DNA of 24,421 bases from an uncultured Acetatifactor sp. (lineage in GTDB: Bacteria; Bacillota; Clostridia; Lachnospirales; Lachnospiraceae). Under the pieces are notes generated by a model. It was not told the origin of the DNA, searched no databases, and saw nothing but the letters and a program-made list of their open reading frames with translations. The translations under genes were made by a program, and so were the position numbers. Positions 15,796 through 23,500 of this stretch are shown here, in pieces (within the stretch, counting starts at the first letter, position 1; every line of letters begins with the position of its first letter). The DNA is taken from the NCBI GenBank assembly GCA_910586215.1, contig CAJUGH010000046.1, forward strand, positions 1-24,421. The letters run 5' to 3'.

Positions 15796-15814
15796 TCACA
15801 CTTCCCGACATGCC
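15796..15814. repeat. Copy of the repeat end motif forming the murE 3' end
   Basis: TCACACTTCCCGACATGCC at the murE stop differs by one base of 19 from the start of unit A (12634-12652) and by two from that of unit B (12756-12774). In murE it supplies the last codons and the stop. A solo end of the repeat seems to remain here. Confidence 0.65.
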
Positions 15815-17268
15815 AACCATTCCCGTACAATCTGTCTCTCATCCATATGGTATTTTACCCCCTGGATCTCCTGGTAGTCCTCATGGCCTTTCCCGGCCAG
15901 GACAATGATATCCCCCTCCTGCCCCTGGGACAAAGCATAGAAAATGGCCTCCCTGCGATCCCGGATCTTCAGATATTTCCCACCAGTGGGCAGGATCCCT
16001 GTCTCAATATCCCGGATAATCTGATCCGGCTCCTCTGTCCGGGGATTGTCTGAAGTGAGAATGGTCATATCTGCCATTCTGCCACTGACCTCCCCCATTT
16101 CATACCGCCGCCCCTTGGCCCTGTCACCCCCGCACCCGAAGAGACAGACAAGCCTTCTGGGCCTGTATTCCCGCAGGGAACCCAACAGGTTCTCCAGGGC
16201 CATGGCATTGTGGGCGTAGTCAATGAGCAGTGTGAAGCGGCAGGGAAGTTCCACCTTCTCAATCCTGCCCTTCACCTGCACCTTGAGCAGGGCCTGCTGC
16301 ACCGCATCCTGTGGCACTCCGAAATGACGGCACAGGGCAATGGCACACAGGGCATTGTACACGCTGAACCTGCCCGGCATGGCGATCTGGGCCTCCATGT
16401 CCAGAAGCCCCGACACCTGGAAAGCCACCCCCAGCCTGCCGGGATCTGACACCAGCCTAAGGTCGCCGGCCCGCAGCATACACTCCCGGCCCATTCCGTA
16501 AGTCTCCAGCCTGCAGGTATGCCCCTGGGTCACTTCTGCCACATGGGCATCATCCCCATTTACGATTCCCATCCTGCACTGCCTGAAGAGCATTCCCTTA
16601 CAGGCCATATATTCCTGCAGGCTGGCGTGCTCCCCTGGCGCTATATGGTCTGCGCCCAGATTGGTGAAGATACCGTAGTCAAATACAAAACCTTCTGTCC
16701 TATGCTGCTTCAACGCCTGGGAGGACACCTCCATGACCACGATCTGTATCCCTGCCCGGTACATCCTGGCAAAATTCTCCTGGATCACATAGGACTCCGG
16801 CGTGGTATTGTCTGCCTGTATCAGACAGTCTCCCACCTGGATACCGGTAGTGCCCATAAGTCCCACCTGGAATCCTGCATGTTCCAGGATGGATTTCACC
16901 AGATAGGTGGTGGTGGTCTTGCCCTTGGTTCCTGTGATGCCGATCACCTGCATCTTCTCTGCCGGATGGCCGAACCAGGCCGCTGACAGGACAGCCAGGG
17001 CATACCGGGTATCTGGCACCTGGATCACTGTCACATCCAGGTCTTCCACCCCTTCCACCGGTTCTGACACCACCAGGGCAGCGGCACCCCTTCCGGCTGC
17101 CTGGGCGGAAAATCCATGGCCGTCCCATTTCCTGCCCCGGATACACACAAACAGGCTCCCTGGCCTTATGCCTTTCCGGGTGTCGTACACCACATCCTCC
17201 ACTTCCACGTCCACACTGCCCTGGATGCACACATACTCCAGATCTTCCAACAGCTTTTCCAGCCTCAT
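15796..17268 (-). CDS. murE: UDP-MurNAc-tripeptide synthetase (MurE)
   Basis: A 490-aa Mur ligase that adds the third amino acid to the peptidoglycan stem peptide. It shows DTRKGIRPGSLFVCIRG in the N-terminal domain, the ATP loop GTKGKTT (113-119), DNTTPES, MEVSSQAL, and the C-terminal TSDNPRTEEP. The DNPR tetrad is the signature of enzymes using meso-diaminopimelate rather than lysine, so a DAP wall is inferred. The usual DHLDYHG stretch is replaced by GADHIAPGEHASLQEY. It is the first gene of the operon, with a GGGAGAG ribosome site before ATG 17268. The last residues (CREV) fall in a repeat motif. Confidence 0.95.
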   Translation of the reverse strand: MRLEKLLEDLEYVCIQGSVDVEVEDVVYDTRKGIRPGSLFVCIRGRKWDGHGFSAQAAGRGAAALVVSEPVEGVEDLDVTVIQVPDTRYALAVLSAAWFGHPAEKMQVIGITGTKGKTTTTYLVKSILEHAGFQVGLMGTTGIQVGDCLIQADNTTPESYVIQENFARMYRAGIQIVVMEVSSQALKQHRTEGFVFDYGIFTNLGADHIAPGEHASLQEYMACKGMLFRQCRMGIVNGDDAHVAEVTQGHTCRLETYGMGRECMLRAGDLRLVSDPGRLGVAFQVSGLLDMEAQIAMPGRFSVYNALCAIALCRHFGVPQDAVQQALLKVQVKGRIEKVELPCRFTLLIDYAHNAMALENLLGSLREYRPRRLVCLFGCGGDRAKGRRYEMGEVSGRMADMTILTSDNPRTEEPDQIIRDIETGILPTGGKYLKIRDRREAIFYALSQGQEGDIIVLAGKGHEDYQEIQGVKYHMDERQIVREWLACREV

Positions 17269-17304
17269 CCGCGTCTCTCCCGTCAGAAAACTTGCACTCT
17301 CTCT

Positions 17305-17310
17305 ATTTTA
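17305..17310 (-). promoter_or_regulatory. Candidate -10 of the murE operon promoter
   Basis: On the minus strand TAAAAT lies about 37 bp upstream of the murE ATG within an AT-rich stretch. No good -35 is seen at the proper distance, so this is only a candidate for the operon's main promoter. Confidence 0.3.
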
Positions 17311-17359
17311 CTCTAAAACAGGCAATTCTACCACCCCTATTTTTCACCACCAGTTCAGC

Positions 17360-17421
17360 CAGTCCATATAAGCGGTGAGAAAATTGTGCTCGCACGAATT
17401 TTCCACCGCTTATATGGACTG
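17360..17421. repeat. Very long hairpin upstream of murE
   Basis: Arms at 17360-17385 and 17397-17421 pair over 25 bp with a single bulged A; the apex GTGC/GCAC extends the fold with a tiny loop. Neither side has a T-run. It is too long and perfect to be chance. It could be a palindromic mobile repeat, a barrier to transcripts entering murE, or a protein-binding cruciform. Confidence 0.8.
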
Positions 17422-17440
17422 AGGGAACGCTATCATATGA

Positions 17441-17529
17441 GTAAAGGTAGCTGCGAAGCAGCGGAAAGCGCCGGAGGCGCGGCTTTACGAATGGCGTGGG
17501 CTGAACGGCCCGGGGCTTGAACGGCCCGG
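17441..17529. repeat. Compact three-way-junction fold and 16-bp tandem repeat
   Basis: GTAAAG (17441-17446) pairs with CTTTAC (17483-17488) and encloses two triloop hairpins, GCTGC-GAA-GCAGC (17450-17462) and GCGCC-GGA-GGCGC (17468-17480). Just after it TGAACGGCCCGG occurs at 17502-17513 and again at 17518-17529 (16-bp period). The whole looks like a structured intergenic repeat or small RNA. No coding frame explains it. Confidence 0.6.
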
Positions 17530-17727
17530 ACTGAATAGACCGCCAGCATCACACTATTCCGAAACAAAAGACCAAAAGAAAGCCAGTTATACACATCCCC
17601 TTGTAGAATTTCAGCCATCTAAAAACGAAATAACCGCCATACACACAGAACGGTACACCAAGACAGGAACTCAAAAAAGGGGGCTTGCACTCACCCGATG
17701 GACCAGGCTTGTTATGACCATATAGCA

Positions 17728-17757
17728 GAAAAGCCCCGGTTTGCACCAGGGCTTTTC
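17728..17757. terminator. Bidirectional-type terminator hairpin
   Basis: GAAAAGCCC and GGGCTTTTC form a perfect 9-bp stem with a GGT/ACC pair inside the loop. The stem itself ends in T-runs on both strands, as in bidirectional terminators. No intact gene abuts it now, so it may be left over from a deleted element. Confidence 0.65.
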
Positions 17758-18044
17758 CACTATTTTCTTATGAGGGGGGAGATAGTGAGTTCATCAACTA
17801 TCTGAAACATATCTTACAGAGAAAATGTGTCCAAAGTGTGTCCGTTTTCTTATCAGACTCTAAAAAACTATAAAAAAACATAGACAAACCATAAAAATTT
17901 CCCTAATTCACTTGCCAACTCCGCCAGCCATATCAGAGCACAGCTTTTACCACCGAATATGTCCCAAGCTTCTCCATGCAATCTCTCTTCGTTTCATTTT
18001 AATGATTTCATCCCATCATTTCAAGTCTGTTTTTCCAACTTGAA

Positions 18045-18092
18045 GCAGCCCAACCCCGGGGAGCCATCCAGGGGCTGAAAGGAACGGGCTGC
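18045..18092. other. GC-rich structured block
   Basis: GCAGCCC (18045-18051) and GGGCTGC (18086-18092) close a fold that contains the palindrome CCCCGGGG (18054-18061) and AGCC/GGCT (18062-18065, 18073-18076). Another hairpin, TCAAGT/ACTTGA (18021-18043), precedes it. It is much richer in GC than the DNA on either side. Function unknown; it could be a tail of a mobile element or a structured RNA. Confidence 0.4.
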
Positions 18093-18149
18093 CGCCAGGC
18101 CCTGACCCCGACTGCCTCAACTGGATTTGCCATTTCTCAGCAAGACCAA

Positions 18150-18178
18150 TTGACAATCCTTGTCTAACGTAGTAGACT
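18150..18178 (+). promoter_or_regulatory. Promoter of the blaI-M56 operon
   Basis: TTGACA (18150-18155, perfect -35) is followed after exactly 17 bp by TAGACT (18173-18178, 4 of 6 to the -10 consensus). The upstream operator covers most of the spacer and the -10, so the repressor would block RNA polymerase. Confidence 0.75.
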
Positions 18179-18203
18179 ATGCATATAGTCTAACAGTGTA
18201 GAC
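18162..18203 (+). promoter_or_regulatory. Two BlaI-type operators
   Basis: Two 16-bp dyads, GTCTAACGTAGTAGAC (18162-18177) and GTCTAACAGTGTAGAC (18188-18203), have the form GTCTAAC-N3-GTAGAC with centres 26 bp apart. The DNA between them is itself a dyad, TAGACTAT...ATAGTCTA. They overlap the -10 and the start of the transcript and are the likely autoregulatory sites for the BlaI-type repressor encoded next; known BlaI/MecI operators are similar paired dyads of TACA/TGTA type. Confidence 0.75.
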
Positions 18204-18218
18204 AAGGAGGGCCTAAGG

Positions 18219-18590
18219 ATGGAGATCCCGAAAATCCATGAAAGCGAATATCGTTTTTGTCTGATCATGTGGGAGCATGAGCCAGTCACTTCCGCCATGC
18301 TTGTAAAGCTATGCCGGGAGCTGCTGGGCTGGAAACGGACTACTACCTATACCGTCATCAAGCGCCTTGGGGAACGTGGGGTACTGAAAAACGAAAATGG
18401 CACAATTACATCCCTTGTCTCCAAGAGCAACGCACAGGCCTGCGAGATTGACGAACTGGTTGAAAAAAAATTCCAGGGTTCCCTCCCTGCCTTTATCTCT
18501 GCCTTTACGAAACGCCAGGATTTGTCCGCGGCCGAACTTGACGAAATGCAGCGTATGATTGACCGCATCCGGAAAGGAGGTTCCCAATGA
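18219..18590 (+). CDS. blaI: BlaI/MecI/CopY-family transcriptional repressor
   Basis: A 123-aa winged-helix repressor. The N-terminal domain shows the family's ESEYRFCLIMWEHEPVTSAM, then GWKRTTTYTVIKRLGERGVL recognition helix region and a wing; the C-terminal helical part (about 80-120) would form the dimer. In related systems the membrane peptidase cleaves the repressor in this dimer part to switch the operon on. AAGGAGG lies 8 nt before ATG 18219. The 3' end overlaps the M56 gene by 4 bp (ATGA), so translation is coupled. Operators lie in its own promoter. No beta-lactamase or penicillin-binding protein gene is nearby, so the regulated stress is unknown. Confidence 0.92.
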   Translation: MEIPKIHESEYRFCLIMWEHEPVTSAMLVKLCRELLGWKRTTTYTVIKRLGERGVLKNENGTITSLVSKSNAQACEIDELVEKKFQGSLPAFISAFTKRQDLSAAELDEMQRMIDRIRKGGSQ

Positions 18591-21011
18591 ACGAACTCTT
18601 TTTGAAAATCGTCAATAGGAGCATAGCAGCAAGCTGGCTTGTCCTGGCTGTGTTGCTACTCCGCTTTGCATTGAAGAAAGCGCCCAGATGGGTCAATGTG
18701 CTGCTCTGGGGGATCGTAGCGGTGCGGTTGGTTTTTCCATTCTCTATCGAAAGCGCACTGAGCCTGATTCCCAGCGCAGAGACAATAAGCTTAAATAGCA
18801 TAACGGATCAAACGCCTGTTCACACCGATATCCCCGTTCTCAATCGTGCTATCAATCCGATGATAGGCAGTTCCCTTACCCCGGCTCCAGACGCCAGCGC
18901 CAATCCTCTTCAGATCTGGATCCCCATTTTGAGCATGCTCTGGATAATCGGTGCGGCTGCGCTTCTTCTGTACACTTTAGGAAGTTATTGGCGCCTGCGG
19001 GCGCAATGTCAGCGAAGCTGTCATCCTCCGGGAGAACATCTTTCAGTGCGAAAACGTAGAGTCTCCCTTTGTTCTGGGCGTCATCAAGCCGAAAATTTAT
19101 CTTCCTTATAAATTGAAGAAACAGGATCTGGACCATGTGGTCTCCCATGAACAGGCCCACATTCACCGCAGGGATCACTGGTGGAAACCCCTTGGTTTCC
19201 TCCTGCTGACAATTCATTGGTTCAATCCTCTGATGTGGCTGTCATATGCACTGTTGTGCCGTGACATTGAACTTGCCTGTGATGAGAAAGTCATCAAAGC
19301 ACTTGGCAACAAGCAACGGGCTGATTATACCCAGACACTTGTGGCCTGTAGTATCAGCCGCCCTATGATAACTGTCTGTCCCCTGGCCTTTGGTGAGGTT
19401 GGCATAAAGGAGCGTGTGAAGTCTGTGATGCACTACAAGAAGCCCGCTTTCTGGATCATCATCCTGGCGGTCATTGCATGTGTGGCCGTTGCAGTCTGTT
19501 TCCTAACCAATCCGGTTGGCTTCCGGTTCGATGAAGCAAGCCACACCATCGTTTCTGCCAGCTACTTCGATTTAAGGACTGTTCATGATCCTGTTACTGT
19601 AGAAACGGCTGTTGATGCTCCGGCTGCTGTCGAAATGGATCCTGCACAGCTTGGTGAACTGGGTTCCCGGCTGGCCGGGGTAAAAAATACCAGGGAAAGC
19701 CATAAATATGCCGGATTGACACCGGGATACCAGGTCAATGCCCTTTTACAGGATGGCACATACATCCGGATCAGCGGATACTCCTTGGCTGATACAACTA
19801 TGGTGGACATTGCATGGAATGGAAAACGGTATGTGGTAAATGACAGCAGTTTCCAGGACTATCTGAGCCGGATCTGCGCTGGCAGGGATATCTCCTCTGA
19901 GGGCAGTGATGACGTTCCGGATGAAATCAAGACAACACGGAAACTGACCCTTGACGATGTGATTTCCCTGTCAAAAAAAGGGGACGATCTTTCCTGGGAG
20001 GACTTTGAGGAATATTCCTGCTATGAGGCAGGTTCCGGCTTATATATCCAGGTGTATGAAATCAACGAATTATTTGAACTTCGGATCGGTGGTGGCAGCC
20101 CCGGTTACATCCCGTTGTATATTTATCTTGCTTTGGTCGATGACAGCAACACATGGATCGACATCCGGGACGGAGGCGTTGAAGATTTTATTGCCGATCC
20201 TTCAGGATTCCTGTTGGAGAACGCAATCAACACCGCCGTTCTGAACAGCAATAAATCCTCCGGACCGGATGGGCTGTTCCACTGTGCCAACTTTGCCTTG
20301 CTAAAGAAGCAGGAGCTGTGCATCGACAGCGACCCTCCCACTCCCATGCAGATGACTGTTTACGGCATTGCACTGCATCAGGCTTACAGCTTTTCAGAAA
20401 ACGCCATCCACGAAGCCGAAGGCAGTCACATTCCAACCGTCATCACCTTTGAAATCATAAATGGCAGATATGAGATGAAGGAGTACTGGGTTCCCCGTGA
20501 CGGTTCCTATTATGCATCAGATATTCGTAATAAATTTCCCGATGATATCGAGAACGAAGCACTTGATACACAGAAATATATCCTTGCCCAGATTCAGGAC
20601 TGCTACAGCCAGGCAATATCTTATGGCGGTGTTGATACGGACTCTGCCATAGAACACCTTTTTGAGGTGATCGAATCCTCCCCCGGGACGTCTTCCAGAC
20701 CCTCAGACTACATCAATGCGCACCCCATGGAGTACAGGGAACTGACCTATTATGGAAACAATACATTGCAGTATATATTTTCCAGGTTTTTGATGGGCAG
20801 ACAGACCGGATTGCATGGTCATCTGATGAGAACTGTGCTGGATGAGCTTGCACCAGAGGCTCAGCTTCGGCTCGATGCAGAAACCGGACAAGCGTATTTT
20901 GACCAGTGGAAAGCCGCCGCCATACAGGTCAGTGAACAGCATGACATGGAATGGATCAAAGAAAACCAGCCTGCCATTTTCCTTCTTCTCCAAATGATCC
21001 ATGAATCATAG
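18587..21011 (+). pseudogene. M56-family (BlaR1-like) membrane metallopeptidase, one-base frameshift
   Basis: Frame 1 from ATG 18587 encodes two N-terminal membrane helices (SWLVLAVLLLRFAL and VNVLLWGIVAVRLVFPF) and a third (WIPILSMLWIIGAAALLLY) up to residue 138. Removing one G from GGG at 18999-19001 joins it to the second frame, which holds SPFVLGVIKPKIYLP, the zinc site HEQAH, DHWWKPLGFLLL, the DIELACDEKVI motif and a fifth membrane helix (FWIIILAVIACVAVAVCFL). Corrected length is 807 aa. The outer C-terminal part (about 480 aa) is not the penicillin-binding domain of BlaR1, so it probably senses another signal. As written the protein is broken; a sequencing error or slippage is possible. 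Confidence 0.85.
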
Positions 21012-21245
21012 ATATGCAGGGCAGTCATATGGCTGCCCGACAACAGGTAGCATACAACCATCCTACTAAAAAAAATCCAAATCCGTTTCAACAGTTCTAT
21101 TCCCCCAACTCTCCTGCACCAACCCTAATCCGCTATTCCCTCCACAAATCCCCAGTATCCAGCCGCCCTGTCCCGCTGGTCGTACTGGCTGCACTAGGTT
21201 TTGAAGAGAAAAGTTGCGTTCAGCTGCGCCCATTCCAGACAAAAG

Positions 21246-21484
21246 ATAAATCCATTTGGGTATGATTAGTACGGTTTTGAATCCACCATATTCGCTATGG
21301 CCGATTAAAATTTCTCCATTATGCCCTTTTATAATCTGCTTCACAATAAGCAATCCCAAACCGTGTCGCTGTTCGGTAGTATTCGTATCACAAATCATAT
21401 AATGCGGTGATTGTTTAGTCTATCAATCTGTTCATCGGAAGCCCCTATACCATTATCTTCCATACAAATCTTACAAGTATTGTT
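21246..21484 (-). pseudogene. Sensor histidine kinase, C-terminal ATPase fragment
   Basis: Only the end of a HATPase domain is present: CKICMEDNGIGASDEQIDRL (G1 box DNGIG) in one frame, then after a shift at about 21405-21412 PHYMICDTNTTEQRHGLGLL and IVKQIIKGHNGE in another (G2 box HGLGL). The start is cut by the IS256 remnant and the dimerisation/phosphorylation parts are gone. The 3' end dissolves into unrelated sequence near 21246. Loss of one base would explain the frameshift. Not functional. Confidence 0.75.
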
Positions 21485-22141
21485 ATCGGCTTACGGTCCC
21501 TGTCTGACACATACTTCATGGTGTTCCTGACCTGGTGGACGATGCAGCGCTGGTACTCCGTCTTCGGGAATGCAGCAGCTATGGCCTCCTTCATCCCGGA
21601 AAGGCCGTCTGCGCAGAGGATCAGGATATCCTTTACGCCACGGTTCTTTATGCCGTTTAGGACAGAAAGCCAGTATTTGGAGCTTTCATTCTCACCCGCT
21701 TCTATGGCCAGGACTTCCTTGTACCCGTCGGCATTGAGGCCGAGAATGACATAAGCCGCAAGCTTACGTATGACACCCCCATCCCGGACGGAAGAATGGA
21801 TCGCATCGATGTACAGTACAGGGTATACCTCCGAAAGCGGACGGTTCTGCCAGTCTTCAATCTGGGGCAGGATCTTATCCATAACATCCGAAATAAAGCC
21901 CTCTGAGGCTTCAAATCCATAGATATCCTCAAGTGTATCTGATATCTGCCGGGTGGTCATGCCCTTTGCATACCATCTCAGCCTCCATCATTTCCTTTAT
22001 GGTTCCTCCAGGAAGGTCTTTCAGTGCATCCTGGATATCCTCTACTGTCTGGATGTCGTATTCCTGCAGGAGTTGGTGGATAATGTTGCGCTTGCCATCG
22101 GTCATGACTACTTTGTGTACAGGTTTCTTTTCTTTTGCCAT
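21485..22141 (-). pseudogene. IS256-family (Mutator-like) transposase, internally deleted and 3' truncated
   Basis: ATG 22141 follows AGGAGG and reads MAKEKKPVHKVVMTDGKRNI, ending PGGTIKEMMEAEM. The next intact IS256-type stretch is KGMTTRQISDTLEDIYGFEA onwards, in another frame, including DAIHSSVRDGGVIRKLAAYV, LCADGLSGMKEAI and CIVHQVRNTMKYVSDRDRK. About 80 residues between AEM and KGM are missing through a deletion not divisible by three. The DDE residues Asp in YIDA and in CADG are present, but the last catalytic Glu region is lost where the gene fuses to histidine kinase DNA near 21485-21490. The 5' terminal repeat probably lies around 22170-22220. Dead element. Confidence 0.85.
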
Positions 22142-22213
22142 AATAACAGGCCTCCTATAGTTTAGATTTTACCATAGAAGACCTGATACTAATAGCTATT
22201 TACAGAAAAACTT

Positions 22214-22369
22214 TCATACACTCTTTTCTCCGCAAGCCACTCCTTTTGCAGCTTCGTATATCAGCACAATATCCTCCCTAGAAAACCTGGGAAAAAGGGC
22301 AATAACCCCGTCAATGTCAAGTCCGCACCTACACATAGATTCCACGGCGCGTTTATCCTGTTCCTGCAT
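22214..22369 (-). CDS. Small conserved-looking protein, 51 aa
   Basis: ATG 22369 (with GGAGGT close before) to TGA 22214 encodes MQEQDKRAVESMCRCGLDID followed by GVIALFPRFSREDIVLIYEA and a short tail. It has clear codon structure, a helix-turn-helix-like rhythm and two Cys residues (CRC). I have the impression that similar small proteins occur in clostridial mobile elements, but I cannot verify this and assign no function. The last residues may be supplied by the inserted IS256 element, whose end begins about here. It follows the 203-aa gene in the same direction at about 70 bp. It is too short for usual length cut-offs. Confidence 0.55.
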   Translation of the reverse strand: MQEQDKRAVESMCRCGLDIDGVIALFPRFSREDIVLIYEAAKGVACGEKSV

Positions 22370-22438
22370 CATTACCTCCACAATAGCCAATCTTTTGTTT
22401 GAAATCTCCTATGCCATGAGATAAATCTTAATCTCCTG

Positions 22439-23050
22439 TTAACAGTAGGACAACTGTTTTATCCCCTCTTGCTTTTCTATCAACAGAAATAAGCTGTCCA
22501 ACCTTTTGGCGCTGCGTTTCTCCTCTCGCTTTTTCGCTGCCCTGTAATACAACTTCTGGCGCTCTGTATTCTGTGGCAATTTACGGTAATCTTTCGGTGC
22601 ATTTTGTTTAAATTCATCATGCTCCTTTATATATTTCAAATACTTCATGATACTCCCAGCCTCCGGCATATCGCCTTGACGGTGGAATGGCACCTTATCA
22701 GCATCTTCCAGGCAAATCCTCCCGTTCACATAGTTCCTGTGGAGAAGAATAAATCTCTGTTCCCGAATCTTGTATATGATCTTCCAGCACCCAACATCCG
22801 TCCGGACATAGATTTTCCTGTCCTTCAAATCCACATTCATATTGGACTGCTCCATATACCTCTCTATTTTTCCCTTTTCCAGCTTATAAAGAAATTCAAT
22901 GCCATCGCAACACTTACACGGACGGTATCCCTTCCATTCCGCATCCTCCCAATCCATCTTGATCTGATTCTTCTTTCGGATTTTTCCCGCATACCTGCAT
23001 TCTGGCCTGTGGTACACCATAATAGATGAATTCCTGCTCATAATCCTCAT
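22439..23050 (-). CDS. Protein with Ada-like Cys metal-binding motif, function unknown
   Basis: 203 aa from ATG 23050, chosen for the AAAGGAG 9 nt upstream; the frame continues further but without a signal. The N-terminal 50 residues show VYHRPECRYAGKI then EWKGYRPCKCCDG, which resembles the zinc-binding module of Ada and similar short Cys-containing domains (a first Cys at 18 and a CKCC cluster at 45-48). Two basic patches follow, and the C terminus (KLYYRAAKKREEKRSAKRLD) is a charged helix. A nucleic acid or metal role is possible, but only the motif is seen. It is low in GC and surrounded by element debris, so probably transferred. Confidence 0.6.
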   Translation of the reverse strand: MRIMSRNSSIMVYHRPECRYAGKIRKKNQIKMDWEDAEWKGYRPCKCCDGIEFLYKLEKGKIERYMEQSNMNVDLKDRKIYVRTDVGCWKIIYKIREQRFILLHRNYVNGRICLEDADKVPFHRQGDMPEAGSIMKYLKYIKEHDEFKQNAPKDYRKLPQNTERQKLYYRAAKKREEKRSAKRLDSLFLLIEKQEGIKQLSYC

Positions 23051-23126
23051 ACCCTTTTGCTCCTTTCCCCAAATGGTTTTCTTTAATAAGATAAGGGTAT
23101 CAAAATATACGTCCCAAAAAACGGAC

Positions 23127-23294
23127 TCAATGATATAGACTTTCAAAATTATCCTTTATGCACTCCAAATAAATATGATCTTCATCATTTGAATTGTGCA
23201 GTTCCAAATGACGTTCTAATGTCAGCGCGTTCCGATTCATAACTGGCACAATTTCGCTTTTCTTTCCACCCTATCCACTCTCAGATACCTCCAT
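23127..23294 (-). pseudogene. Possible small gene remnant with an in-frame stop
   Basis: A frame beginning ATG 23294 (MEVSESG) meets TAG at 23273-23271 and then continues to TGA 23127 as KSEIVPVMNRNALTLERHLE followed by LHNSNDEDHIYLECIKDNFE and SLYH. The second part reads like real protein, but no family is recognised. A 37-aa start at ATG 23240 is also possible. It lies directly upstream of the 203-aa gene. Confidence 0.3.
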
Positions 23295-23442
23295 ATATTA
23301 ACCACTACAATAATATTGTTTCATATTCTCCATTTCCGGGCTTTCTTACGCCCGTTCATCTAAAATTCATCATATGACATGATAGTCTCCTATAGCCACC
23401 TTTGAGTCGGCATGAAGTGAGCGCGATACAATAAAAAGGGTA
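23295..23442. other. Short interval of tiny ORFs and hairpins
   Basis: On the minus strand there are very short frames after ribosome-site-like AGGAG (for example MSYDEF ending at once in TAG) and a GGGC...GCCC hairpin near 23339-23354. It could be leader-like or decayed sequence; nothing definite can be named. Confidence 0.3.
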
Positions 23443-23491
23443 TTAAAACAGACCATGAATGAATAGCTACAATCAAGCAATTCATGGTCTG
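23443..23491 (-). terminator. Rho-independent terminator after the beta-rich gene
   Basis: CAGACCATGAAT at 23449-23460 and ATTCATGGTCTG at 23480-23491 pair over a perfect 12-bp stem. On the minus strand the stem is followed by TTTTAATACCC and then another T-run. It lies just after the stop at 23501 of the gene on the same strand. Confidence 0.75.
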
Positions 23492-23500
23492 ACCTAAGTG

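Larger units (their letters stand above)
17530..18149. other. Gene-free interval upstream of the blaI-type gene
   Basis: No convincing gene. A 65-aa minus-strand frame (17549-17746) lacks family features and overlaps the hairpin at 17728-17757. A short stretch around 17826-17850 has the near repeat TGTGTCCAAAGTGTGTCC. AT-rich DNA at 17860-17915 is followed by hairpin-rich GC sequence at 18045-18092. It looks like the boundary between the housekeeping operon and imported DNA. Confidence 0.5.

Noticed and set aside
17549..17746. Minus-strand 65-aa frame with hydrophobic stretches
   Set aside because: It overlaps a terminator hairpin, lacks a convincing ribosome site and has no recognisable family pattern; judged chance.
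21019..21038. GGGCAG...CTGCCC hairpin just after the M56 gene as terminator
   Set aside because: The 6-bp stem is not followed by a T-run on the plus strand; possible but too weak to list as a terminator.
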